Shown here: positions 26,324 through 34,745 of the stretch, piece by piece
Position numbering within the stretch: position 1 is the stretch's first letter
How the letters are laid out: the number at the start of each line of letters is the position of its first letter
Position numbers and translations under genes: made by a program
The notes under the pieces: model-generated
Databases searched by the model: none
Told to the model about the DNA's origin: nothing
Seen by the model: the letters and a program-made list of their open reading frames with translations, nothing else
Assembly (NCBI GenBank): GCA_016278325.1
Contig: JADQCB010000007.1
Coordinates: forward strand, 62,001-126,000
DNA from: Actibacterium sp.
GTDB taxonomy: Bacteria; Pseudomonadota; Alphaproteobacteria; Rhodobacterales; Rhodobacteraceae
DNA length: 64,000 nucleotides
Reading direction: 5' to 3'

Positions 26324-28245
26324 GCCGCCCGGTCCATGGCGAGAAACCCGGCCAGGGCCTGCTGGGTGAACGGTTTGTGGATCAGCGCGAAGCGGGCAGC
26401 GGCGGCCTTTCGGGTGGTGTCGGAGGCGGGGAGCGATGTCATCAGGAAGCGCCGTGCCGGGTGGCCGCGCGCGTCGAGCGCGTCCAGCAGGTCGGGGCCG
26501 GTGGCGCCGTCGCCCAGCATCACGTCGGAAAGCACGATGTCGATCCCGGGCAGATCGGCCAGTGCCGCGGCCTCTTTCGCGGTGGCGGCTTCGATCACGT
26601 TATGGCCCAGCCGGGTCAGCATGTCGCGGACGGTTTCGCGGATCGCCGCATTGTCGTCGACCAGCAGGACCAGCTGGGCGCGGGCGGTGCGGGGGGCGCG
26701 GCGCATCGGCAGATGCAGGGTGACGCGGGCGCCGTGATCGTCGTTGGCCAGCGTCACGCGCCCGCCCGAAAGCTTGGTCACGTCATAGACCATGGACAGG
26801 CCGAGACCGGACCCTTCCTCGCCCTTGGTCGTGAAGAACGGATCGAGCGCCTTTGCCAGCGCCGTGTCGGAGAATCCCGGGCCGGTGTCGGCGACGGCGA
26901 TCTCGACCCAGGTATCGCTGACGCGATCGGCCGACAGGGTGATCCGCCCCGGGGGCCTGCCGATCGCATCGCGCGCATTGAGAATGAGGTTGAGCAGCGA
27001 ATCCTGAAGACCGCCGGCATCGAGCATCAGCGGGTCGGGGAATGCCCCGGTTCGCAGTTCGAGCGACATTCCGTCGGGCAGGGTGGGGGCGGCCATCGTT
27101 TGCAGGTCGGCCAGGAAGGCGGGCAGGTCGGTCGGCACCGGTCGGGTCTCTCGCGGGCCCGAGACCGAGGCGATCCGGTCGAGCAGCATGCCGCCGCGCC
27201 GGGCGGCGCCCTGGGTGGCGGCGATCAGATCGCGCGCATCGGCCGTGGTGGTGATCCGGGCCAGTCGACCCTGCAGCCCAAGGATGATTGTCAGAAGATT
27301 CGCGAAGTCATGCGCCAGCCCCGAGGTCAGCTGTGCCGCCAGCTCGCGTTTCCGGGTCTGGGCCAGCGCGGCGCGGGCCTGCGCCTCTTCGGTAACGTCC
27401 ATCGACAGGATGTAGACCCCGTTGACCGCGCCGTCCGGGTCGGTGTCGGGGGTGAAGGCGGCACGAATGCGCCGCCCGCTTTCGACGTCGCCGAATTCGA
27501 AGACGCTGGGCTCGCCACCCAGGGCGCGCTCGAGATGCGGCCGGATCCGTTCATAGGCCGCCGCGCCAAGGGCGTCGCCGATGAACAGCCCGACGATGTC
27601 GGACGGCCGGCGGGGCATGATCGCGTTGAGCTTGCGGTTGGAATAGGTGTAATGCCGGTCGCGACCGACATGGGCGATATGCGCCGGCATCATTTCGGTC
27701 ACGGTGCGGGTGCGCGCCTCCATCTCGGTCAGCTGGCGCTTGGTTTCCTCCAGCGTGGCATTCGTTGCCGCCAGGGCGCGGTTGGTCTGGGCCAGCCGCT
27801 CGGCATGGGCCAGAAGCTGGTCGGAAAGCTCTTCCGACCTGGCGCGCAACAGTGCCTCCTGCCGCTTGATGTCGGAGATGTCGGTATAGACCGTGACCCA
27901 GCCGCCCTGCGGCAGGGGGCTGCCCTCGACCGAGATCGTGCAGCCGTTCGGACGAGTGCGTTCCATGTAATGCGGTTCGAAGGCGCGGGCCTGCTCGACC
28001 CGTTCGTGCACCGCCGCCTCGGGATCTGCGACCGCCCCGTATTCGCCACGCAGTACGAGAAAGCGGATCGTGTCCTCGAACCGCGCGCCGGGCGTGACCA
28101 GCCATTCGGGAAGATCGAACATCTCGCGGAACATCCGGTTGCAGACCGCAAGACGCAGCTCCGCATCATAGATCGACAGCGCCTGCTGGATCAGGTTCAG
28201 CCCGGCCTCGGTCATCCGGGCATGATCGCGCTGCGAAGGTGCCAT
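26320..28245 (-). CDS. PAS-domain hybrid sensor histidine kinase
   Basis: 641 aa, with no clear membrane segment and so cytoplasmic. Two PAS domains (about 15-145 and 190-290, the latter with HVGRDRHYTYSNRKLNAIMP) are joined by a coiled coil. A HisKA box with His near residue 310 (GLAHDFANLLTI), HATPase motifs NLILNARDA and GSGLGLSMVYD, and a C-terminal receiver with D574 in IVLSDVMLGDG follow. ATG 28245 has a perfect AGGAGG; an in-frame GTG at 28263 would overlap that site. It is divergent from the acyl-CoA synthetase operon and probably senses the substrate or redox state linked to it. Confidence 0.92.
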   Translation of the reverse strand: MAPSQRDHARMTEAGLNLIQQALSIYDAELRLAVCNRMFREMFDLPEWLVTPGARFEDTIRFLVLRGEYGAVADPEAAVHERVEQARAFEPHYMERTRPNGCTISVEGSPLPQGGWVTVYTDISDIKRQEALLRARSEELSDQLLAHAERLAQTNRALAATNATLEETKRQLTEMEARTRTVTEMMPAHIAHVGRDRHYTYSNRKLNAIMPRRPSDIVGLFIGDALGAAAYERIRPHLERALGGEPSVFEFGDVESGRRIRAAFTPDTDPDGAVNGVYILSMDVTEEAQARAALAQTRKRELAAQLTSGLAHDFANLLTIILGLQGRLARITTTADARDLIAATQGAARRGGMLLDRIASVSGPRETRPVPTDLPAFLADLQTMAAPTLPDGMSLELRTGAFPDPLMLDAGGLQDSLLNLILNARDAIGRPPGRITLSADRVSDTWVEIAVADTGPGFSDTALAKALDPFFTTKGEEGSGLGLSMVYDVTKLSGGRVTLANDDHGARVTLHLPMRRAPRTARAQLVLLVDDNAAIRETVRDMLTRLGHNVIEAATAKEAAALADLPGIDIVLSDVMLGDGATGPDLLDALDARGHPARRFLMTSLPASDTTRKAAAARFALIHKPFTQQALAGFLAMDRAA

Positions 28246-28311
28246 CGCCGTTTCCTCCTGCACTTATGGCTAGCACCCTGACCATGGGCGGGGAAGTGGC
28301 ATGGCAGCATG

Positions 28312-28361
28312 TTACAATTCGTAAGGATTGCGACAAAGTGGCGAAAAGTTTGACCGCCACT
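28312..28361. promoter_or_regulatory. Inverted repeats between kinase and acyl-CoA synthetase
   Basis: Two symmetric elements lie in the divergent region: TTAC-aattc-GTAA (28312-28324) and AGTGGCG-N11-CGCCACT (28337-28361). Either could bind the adjacent OmpR-type regulator, although that family more often uses direct repeats. They sit 87-136 bases before the synthetase start. Confidence 0.4.
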
Positions 28362-28447
28362 GAAAAACGGTGACGCTGTTCACACGCAGGAATCGCCGCT
28401 GAACGGTGATCGGCGCGCCGGCATGTCCGGCACTGGGAGGAAAAGAC

Positions 28448-30421
28448 TTGGCAACCGAGAATCCGCCGCGGGGCGAGTTGTGTTCCATTCCGGCCTTGCT
28501 TGAGCGCAACGCGCGGCGCCACGGTGCAAGCCCCGCCTATCGCGAGAAGGAATTCGGGATCTGGCAGGAATGGACCTGGATCGCTGCGGCCGAGGAAATC
28601 CGGGCGATGGCGCTGGGTTTCCTGGCGCTGGGGCTGGAACGGGGCGATTACCTGGCGGTCATCGGGCGCAACCGGCCGATGCATTACTGGGCAATGGTCG
28701 CCGCGCAGATGTGCGGCGCGATTCCGGTGCCGCTGTATCAGGACGCGAATGCCGAAGAGATGGCCTTTGTGCTGGAGCATTGCGGCGCGCGTTTCGTCGT
28801 CTGCGGCGACCAGGAACAGGTCGACAAGGTGATCGAGGTCCAGGAGCATGTCCATTGCATCGAGCAGGTCATGTATACCGACAAGCGCGGGATGCGGAAA
28901 TACGACCACACGCATCTGAACTGGCTGCACGATGTCCAGGCCGAGGGACGCGCGGCGCATCAGCGGCTGGAGACGGAACTGGACGCCCGCATCGCCGAGC
29001 TTGGTTATGACCATATCTGCGTGATGCTCTATACATCGGGCACCACGGGCAAGCCCAAGGGCGTCGTCCTGTCGAACCGCAACATCATCGAAACGGCGCG
29101 CCATTCCTCCGAATTCGACCATCTGACGCATACCGATGACGTTCTGGCCTATCTGCCGATGGCCTGGGTGGGCGATTTCATCTTTTCCATCGGGCAGGCC
29201 TACTGGACCGGGTTCTGTGTGAACTGTCCCGAAAGCCCGGACACGATGATGACCGACCTGCGCGAGATCGGGCCGACCTATTATTTCGCGCCGCCGCGGA
29301 TCTTCGAGACCCAGCTGACCAGCGTGATGATCCGCATGGAGGATGCAGGAAAGCTGAAGAAACGGCTTTTCGATCACTATATGGCGCTTGCCCGCCGGGT
29401 CGGCCCCGAAATTCTGGACGGCAGGCCGGTTTCGGGCATGGATCGCCTGCGCTACATGCTGGGCGATATCCTGATCTACGGCCCGCTGAAGAACACTCTG
29501 GGCTTTTCCCGGGTGCGCGTGGGGTATACCGCGGGCGAGGCGATCGGCCCGGAAATCTTCGATTTCTACCGCTCGCTGGGGATCAACCTGAAACAGCTTT
29601 ATGGCCAGACCGAGGCCAGCGTGTTCATCACCCAGCAACCCGATGGCGAGGTGCGCAGCGATACCGTGGGCGTGCCCTCGCCCGGTGTCGAGGTGAAGAT
29701 CGGCGAGAATGGCGAGGTCTATTACCGCTCTCCGGGCACCTTCGTGGAGTATTACAAGAATCCCGAAAGCACGGCCGAGACGAAAGACCCCGAAGGCTGG
29801 GTTGCCACAGGCGACGCGGGTTTCTTCGAGGAAGGCACCGGTCACCTGCGGATCATCGACCGCGCCAAGGATGTGGGCAAGATGGCCGATGGCAGCCTGT
29901 TCGCGCCGAAATACATCGAGAACAAGCTGAAATTCTATCCCGACATCCTGGAGGCCGTCGTGTTCGGCGCCGGGCGCGAGATGTGCACCGCCTTCATCAA
30001 TATCGACCTGTCGGCCGTCGGCAACTGGGCCGAGCGCAACAACATCGCCTATGCCTCTTACCAGGAGCTCAGCCAGCACCCGCGGGTGATCGAGACGATT
30101 CAGGCCCATGTCGAAGAGGTCAACCGCAGTGTTGCCGAAGATGCGATGCTGTCGGGCTGCCAGGTGCACAGGTTCCTTGTCCTGCACAAGGAGCTGGACG
30201 CCGACGACGGTGAGCTGACCCGCACGCGCAAGGTGCGTCGCAAGATCATCGAACAGAAATACGCCGACCTGATCGTCGCGCTTTACGATGGCTCAAAGAC
30301 GATCCACACCGAGACCGAAGTGACCTATGAAGACGGGCGGAAGGGCCGGATCGCGGCCACGCTCGACATCCGCGACGCCGCGGTCAGCACGCCACGGCAC
30401 AGCAGGATGGCAGCGGAATGA
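28448..30421 (+). CDS. AMP-dependent acyl-CoA synthetase
   Basis: 657 aa ANL-superfamily ligase of long-chain acyl-CoA synthetase type. P-loop YTSGTTGKPKG is near residue 195, with GYTAGEAIGPEIF, YGQTEASVF, TGDAGFFEEGTGHLRIIDRAKD, and a C-terminal Lys region. It forms an acyl-AMP then an acyl-CoA. A TTG start at 28448 is preferred: GGGAGGA lies 6 bases upstream and the in-frame codons before it have no site. It is the first gene of the uptake operon. The acid substrate is unknown; neighbours suggest an imported carboxylate. Confidence 0.88.
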   Translation: MATENPPRGELCSIPALLERNARRHGASPAYREKEFGIWQEWTWIAAAEEIRAMALGFLALGLERGDYLAVIGRNRPMHYWAMVAAQMCGAIPVPLYQDANAEEMAFVLEHCGARFVVCGDQEQVDKVIEVQEHVHCIEQVMYTDKRGMRKYDHTHLNWLHDVQAEGRAAHQRLETELDARIAELGYDHICVMLYTSGTTGKPKGVVLSNRNIIETARHSSEFDHLTHTDDVLAYLPMAWVGDFIFSIGQAYWTGFCVNCPESPDTMMTDLREIGPTYYFAPPRIFETQLTSVMIRMEDAGKLKKRLFDHYMALARRVGPEILDGRPVSGMDRLRYMLGDILIYGPLKNTLGFSRVRVGYTAGEAIGPEIFDFYRSLGINLKQLYGQTEASVFITQQPDGEVRSDTVGVPSPGVEVKIGENGEVYYRSPGTFVEYYKNPESTAETKDPEGWVATGDAGFFEEGTGHLRIIDRAKDVGKMADGSLFAPKYIENKLKFYPDILEAVVFGAGREMCTAFINIDLSAVGNWAERNNIAYASYQELSQHPRVIETIQAHVEEVNRSVAEDAMLSGCQVHRFLVLHKELDADDGELTRTRKVRRKIIEQKYADLIVALYDGSKTIHTETEVTYEDGRKGRIAATLDIRDAAVSTPRHSRMAAE

Positions 30422-30497
30422 ACGGCGCGCTCGCCCGGATCCGGCCGATGAAACCCGGCCCCCGAATGCGGACGGTCCCGGCCGGGCGAGGCCGGCC

Positions 30498-31433
30498 ATG
30501 ACCCGTGAATTGCCGGACATATTCGCCTGCTGCGATTGTGCCGCGCCGCTGGACGCGCTCGACATCTGCCGCGAATGCGAGCGCCGTTTCGACCGGGCCG
30601 ATGCCTGTCCGGTGCTGTTCCCGACGCGATCGCGCGACGTGAGCTTCACCATCGCGCCCGGCATGTTGCGGCCCGACGACATCGCGGCCGACAGCGTGTT
30701 TCGCTATCCCGCGCGCTCGGGCCAGGACAAGAGCGACGCCTACCATCTCGATCTTGCGCATCAGGACATCCTTGAAAACCTTCCCGCGGGAAGCGTTGTC
30801 CTGGAGATTGGCTGCGGTGGCGGTCAGATGCGCGCTTGGCTGCGCGGGCGCGGGCTCGTCTATGTGGGCACGGACGTATCGACGGAGCGCGTGCATGACT
30901 GGCTGACCGCATTCGGCGGCCCGGATATTCTGTGCGATGCCCACGCCCTGCCCGTGCGCGACGCTTCTGTCGATGTGGTTTACGCCGCGGCGGTGTGGGA
31001 ACATCTGGCTTTTCCGCAGATGGCCGCGCGCGAGGTGGCGCGGGTGCTCCGGACTGGCGGATATTTCCTGGGCTCCGCATCGTTCCTCGAACCCTGGCAT
31101 GACGAGAGCTATTACCACATGACGCCGAATGGCACCCATTCCACCTTGCGGCTGGCCGGGCTGGAAACCGTGCATGTCTGGCCGGAAGTGAAATGGCCGG
31201 GCTTTGTGGCGATGCTGGAAATGGGCAACAAGGCGACCCGGCCCGTCCGCTGGCTCGGCCGGTTGATGAATGTCTATTACCTGCTGCCCAAGCAGATGAA
31301 GATCTTTCTGAAAACGCGGACCTGGCCCGACAAGAACGGGTTGTTCGAAACCCGCAGCAGGATGGCCGGCGCGATCGCATGGATCGCGCGCAAGCCCCTG
31401 GCACCGCAAGCGCCGGAAGGAGAAGCGAATTGA
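30498..31433 (+). CDS. Class I methyltransferase with N-terminal zinc-ribbon
   Basis: 311 aa. Residues ~10-30 hold two CxxC pairs (FACCDCAAPLDALDICRECE), a zinc-ribbon resembling Trm112-type leaders. The SAM-binding motif I VVLEIGCGGGQMRAW is at about residue 100, followed by a Methyltransf_11-like core with LPVRDASVDVVYAAAVWEHL. The C-terminal third has a basic amphipathic stretch (RWLGRLMNVYYLLPKQMKIF). It lies between the synthetase and livG-type genes and its stop overlaps the next start. Methylation of a small molecule is plausible but unproven. Confidence 0.8.
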   Translation: MTRELPDIFACCDCAAPLDALDICRECERRFDRADACPVLFPTRSRDVSFTIAPGMLRPDDIAADSVFRYPARSGQDKSDAYHLDLAHQDILENLPAGSVVLEIGCGGGQMRAWLRGRGLVYVGTDVSTERVHDWLTAFGGPDILCDAHALPVRDASVDVVYAAAVWEHLAFPQMAAREVARVLRTGGYFLGSASFLEPWHDESYYHMTPNGTHSTLRLAGLETVHVWPEVKWPGFVAMLEMGNKATRPVRWLGRLMNVYYLLPKQMKIFLKTRTWPDKNGLFETRSRMAGAIAWIARKPLAPQAPEGEAN

Positions 31434-32281
31434 CCACGATTGGCGCCCCCGTTTCCACCGGAACAGAGAAAGCGGCCGGGGGCTGGATCACGGCCGATGG
31501 CCGCACGATCGGCGAAATCATGATGGAGATGCGCAACATCACCCTGCGGTTCGGGGGTGTGACGGCGATCGAGGATATTTCCTTCGATATCCGCAAGGGC
31601 GAGATCCGGGCGATCATCGGGCCCAACGGCGCCGGCAAGTCCTCGATGCTGAACGTGATTTCGGGGTTCTATGTCCCGCAGGAGGGCGAGATCCTGTTTC
31701 ACGGCGCGCAGCGCCCGCCGATGCGCCCCTATGAGGTCGCCCGCCAGGGCATCGCGCGCACCTTCCAGAACATCGCGCTGTTCAAGGGGATGAGCACGCT
31801 TGACAACATCATGACGGGCCGGATGACGCTGATGCGCACGGGCATGGCATCGCAGGCGCTGTGGTGGGGCAAGGCGCAGGCGGAAGAAAGCGCGCATCGC
31901 GAGGCGGTCGAGAAGATCATCGATTTCCTCGAGATCCAGACAATCCGCAAGACACCGGTCGGGCGCCTGCCCTATGGCCTTCAGAAACGGGTCGAGCTGG
32001 GCCGCGCGCTGGCGGCCGAGCCGAAGTTGCTTTTGCTGGATGAGCCGATGGCCGGCATGAATGTCGAGGAGAAAGAGGACATGTCCCGCTTCATCCTCGA
32101 TGTGAACGACGAATTCGGCACTACAATCGCGCTGATCGAGCATGACATGGGCGTGGTCATGGACCTGTCCGACCGCGTCGTTGTGATGGATTACGGCAAG
32201 AAGATCGGCGATGGCACGCCCGACGAAGTGCGCAACAACAAGGAGGTGATCGATGCCTATCTCGGGGTCGCTCATGATTGA
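31430..32281 (+). CDS. Liv-type ABC transporter ATP-binding protein (LivG-like)
   Basis: 283 aa. Walker A GPNGAGKSS, the Liv-type signature LPYGLQKRVELGRALAAEP, Walker B LLLLDEPMAGM and the switch His in ALIEHDMGVVMDLSDRV are all present. It energises uptake through the adjacent permeases. The start is a TTG at 31430 overlapping the methyltransferase stop, with AAGGAG seven bases upstream. About 30 N-terminal residues precede the ABC fold, longer than E. coli LivG. Confidence 0.93.
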   Translation: MTTIGAPVSTGTEKAAGGWITADGRTIGEIMMEMRNITLRFGGVTAIEDISFDIRKGEIRAIIGPNGAGKSSMLNVISGFYVPQEGEILFHGAQRPPMRPYEVARQGIARTFQNIALFKGMSTLDNIMTGRMTLMRTGMASQALWWGKAQAEESAHREAVEKIIDFLEIQTIRKTPVGRLPYGLQKRVELGRALAAEPKLLLLDEPMAGMNVEEKEDMSRFILDVNDEFGTTIALIEHDMGVVMDLSDRVVVMDYGKKIGDGTPDEVRNNKEVIDAYLGVAHD

Positions 32282-32334
32282 ACGCATGTCGCGTATCGCA
32301 CCGACAAGGTCCCCGAACGCCGGAGGCGCCGAAA

Positions 32335-33330
32335 ATGCCTGACCAGTTCCTTTACGCCATCGAGGTCATGATCAACGGGTTGATGACCGGCGTGCTTTAT
32401 TCGCTGGTGGCATTGGGCTTCGTGCTGATCTTCAAGGCCAGCGGCGTGTTCAATTATGCCCAGGGCGTTCTGGCCCTGTTCGCGGCGCTGACCCTTGTCG
32501 GCCTGCAACGCGGGCAGGTGCCCTTTGCGCATCTGATCAACGCGGTCTTCGGGACCGAGGTCGATCACTTTCCCTGGACGCTGCCATCGCTGATCGCGAT
32601 CATCCTGACGATCGGCGTGATGATCCTGCTGGCGGTCCTGGTGGAACGCCTGGTTCTGAAACACCTGGTCAACCAGGAACCGATCATCCTGTTCATGGCG
32701 ACCATCGGGCTGGCCTATTTCCTTGAAGGCCTGGGCGACATCATGTGGGGCTCGGACATCAAGATGCTGGATGTGGGGTTGCCGCAGGGCGCCAGCCGCT
32801 GGGTCGAAAGCAACACGAAATGGCTGGGCGGCGAAGGGTTCTATGGCTTCTTCATCGACAAGCTGGACATGGTGGCGACGCTCGTCGCGGCGATCCTGGT
32901 CATTTCGCTGACCCTTTTCAGCCAGTATTCCAAGCAGGGCCGGGCGCTGCGCGCGGTCGCGGATGACCATCAGGCGGCGCTGTCGGTGGGGATCAGCCTG
33001 CGCTTCATCTGGGTGCTGGTCTGGTCGATCGCCGGCTTCGTGGCGTTGGTCGCCGGCATCATGTGGGGCACGAAATCGGGCGTTCAGTTCTCTTTGTCGC
33101 TGATCGCGCTCAAGGCGTTGCCGGTGCTGATGCTGGGCGGGTTCACCTCGATCCCCGGCGCCATCGTCGGCGGGTTGATCATCGGTGTGGGCGAAAAGCT
33201 GTTCGAATTCACCATCGGCGGGATGATCGGCGGGGCGACCGAAAACTGGTTCGCCTATGTGCTGGCGCTGCTGTTTCTCGTGTTCCGGCCGCAGGGCCTG
33301 TTCGGCGAAAAGATCATCGAAAGGGTCTGA
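32335..33330 (+). CDS. Liv-type ABC transporter permease (LivH-like)
   Basis: 331 aa with about eight hydrophobic helices and the LivH hallmarks INGLMTGVLYSLVALGFVLI near the N-terminus, FNYAQGVLALFAALTLVG, and LKALPVLMLGGFTSIPGAIVGG near the C-terminus. It is one half of the membrane channel for the importer. ATG at 32335 has GGAGG upstream. A periplasmic-side stretch around 130-170 is longer than in amino-acid LivH proteins, perhaps reflecting a different substrate. Confidence 0.92.
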   Translation: MPDQFLYAIEVMINGLMTGVLYSLVALGFVLIFKASGVFNYAQGVLALFAALTLVGLQRGQVPFAHLINAVFGTEVDHFPWTLPSLIAIILTIGVMILLAVLVERLVLKHLVNQEPIILFMATIGLAYFLEGLGDIMWGSDIKMLDVGLPQGASRWVESNTKWLGGEGFYGFFIDKLDMVATLVAAILVISLTLFSQYSKQGRALRAVADDHQAALSVGISLRFIWVLVWSIAGFVALVAGIMWGTKSGVQFSLSLIALKALPVLMLGGFTSIPGAIVGGLIIGVGEKLFEFTIGGMIGGATENWFAYVLALLFLVFRPQGLFGEKIIERV

Positions 33331-33333
33331 GGC

Positions 33334-33513
33334 ATGAAGATACGCTCTGTTACCTGTGTCATCGGCTGGCTGGCCTTCTGGGCGTTCGGCGCCCTGGCCC
33401 TGACTTCCCGGGGAGCCCCGGCCACCGCGACGATCACCGCGACGACGCTGGCCTTTCTCGGCCTTCTGTCGGGCACGACAAGCCGTGTCGCGATCGCGCA
33501 GGAGGTGCGCTGA
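33334..33513 (+). CDS. Small hydrophobic protein between the two permease genes
   Basis: 59 aa reading frame MKIRSVTCVIGWLAFWAFGA... ending VAIAQEVR, with two predicted hydrophobic segments (about 6-24 and 33-48) separated by a short polar turn. ATG follows 3 bases after the livH-type stop, and the stop directly abuts the livM-type ATG. Its last codons contain the AGGAGG that serves livM. The tight fit and G/C-rich third positions argue for real coding. It could be an accessory membrane subunit. It resembles nothing I can name. Confidence 0.6.
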   Translation: MKIRSVTCVIGWLAFWAFGALALTSRGAPATATITATTLAFLGLLSGTTSRVAIAQEVR

Positions 33514-34590
33514 ATGTTCTACCGCGAGGCAGGCGATTTCAAGACGTCCTATGTCGAGGACGGCCAGACATTCCCGATCAAGCTGGACCGGTATGCCTAT
33601 TACGTCGCGCTGGCGGTGGCCTTCGGGGTCATTCCGTTCCTGATCGACGATTATTACGCGAACGCGGTGCTTGTTCCCTTCCTGATCTACGCAATCGCCG
33701 CGCTCGGGCTGAATATCCTGACAGGCTATTGCGGGCAGGTCAGCCTGGGCACCGGCGGCTTCATGGCGGTGGGCGCCTATTCGGTGTTCAAGCTGATGAC
33801 CGCGTTCCCGGACGTGAACATCCTGGTCCATGTCGTCCTGGCGGGGATCATCACGGCGGTGGTGGGGGTGCTTTTCGGGCTGCCATCGCTTCGGATCAAA
33901 GGCTTTTACCTGGCCGTGGCGACGCTGGCCGCGCAGTTCTTCCTGGTCTGGCTGTTCAATCGCGTGCCGTGGTTCTACAACTATTCGGCGTCGGGCCAGA
34001 TTAGCGTGCCCGAGCGCAGCGTGGCCGGCATCATAGTGACCGGCCCGGAAACCACGGCCTGGGCGAAATATCTGGTTTGCCTCGTTTTCCTGGTCGTCCT
34101 GGCCTGGCTGGCGCGAAACCTGACGCGCGGCACGATCGGGCGCAGCTGGATGGCCATCCGGGACATGGACATCGCCGCCGAGATCATCGGGGTGAACCCG
34201 TTGAAGGCCAAGCTGACCGCCTTTGCGGTGTCGTCCTTCTTCATCGGGATCGCCGGGGCGCTGTTCTTCGCGGTCTACCTGGGGGCGGCGGAAGTCGGCG
34301 AGGCGTTCGGGATCAGCAAGTCATTCCTGATCCTGTTCATGGTGATCATCGGCGGGCTGGGCTCGATCTTCGGCTCGATGGCCGGCGCGGCCTTCCTGGT
34401 TCTGCTGCCGGTTATGCTGAAGAACGTTCTGGTGGGCAGCCTCGGCTGGGCCACGGACCTGGCCGCGCATCTGGAGCTTATGATCGTCGGCGGCCTTATC
34501 ATCGTTTTCCTGATCGCCGAACCGCATGGCATTGCCCAGCTCTGGCGGCTGGCGAAGGAGAAGCTGAGGCTCTGGCCGTTCCCCTATTGA
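33514..34590 (+). CDS. Liv-type ABC transporter permease (LivM-like)
   Basis: 358 aa. After a ~45-residue soluble N-terminus (MFYREAGDFKTSYVEDGQTF) come eight or more helices with family motifs LGLNILTGYCGQVSLGTGGFMAVGAY, GLPSLRIKGFYLAVATLA and IGGLGSIFGSMAGAAFLVLLP. The EAA-like loop AAEIIGVNPLKAKLTAFAVS contacts the ATPase. Its SD sits inside the preceding 59-aa frame. It forms the second half of the importer channel. Confidence 0.93.
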   Translation: MFYREAGDFKTSYVEDGQTFPIKLDRYAYYVALAVAFGVIPFLIDDYYANAVLVPFLIYAIAALGLNILTGYCGQVSLGTGGFMAVGAYSVFKLMTAFPDVNILVHVVLAGIITAVVGVLFGLPSLRIKGFYLAVATLAAQFFLVWLFNRVPWFYNYSASGQISVPERSVAGIIVTGPETTAWAKYLVCLVFLVVLAWLARNLTRGTIGRSWMAIRDMDIAAEIIGVNPLKAKLTAFAVSSFFIGIAGALFFAVYLGAAEVGEAFGISKSFLILFMVIIGGLGSIFGSMAGAAFLVLLPVMLKNVLVGSLGWATDLAAHLELMIVGGLIIVFLIAEPHGIAQLWRLAKEKLRLWPFPY

Positions 34591-34645
34591 GGGGCGGGCG
34601 CGGCTTCGGCGCATGTTCCCGCATTCGCGGGGATGGCAACCCAAA

Positions 34646-34667
34646 GCCCCCGGGCGCAACCCGGGGC
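34646..34667 (+). other. Intercistronic hairpin before the binding-protein gene
   Basis: CCCCGGG-cgcaa-CCCGGGG forms a 7-bp GC stem in the 155-bp gap between the LivM-like permease and the solute-binding protein, accompanied by CCCGC-attc-GCGGG about 20 bases earlier. Such structures often separate highly expressed binding-protein mRNA from the permease segment. Confidence 0.4.
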
Positions 34668-34745
34668 GCGACAACCAGGCGGGACGCCCTGCAAAGGGTG
34701 CCCGTCACCCCGGCACGGACCGGGGATCAACGGGAGGAGAAAGAG

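Noticed and set aside
28166-30187. 673-codon antisense frame over the acyl-CoA synthetase
   Set aside because: Shadow of the plus-strand ligase, which carries full ANL motifs.
31430-32281. Degenerate ABC signature (LPYGLQ) as a sign of an inactive ATPase
   Set aside because: LivG-type proteins normally have LPYG-type signatures, so this is standard.
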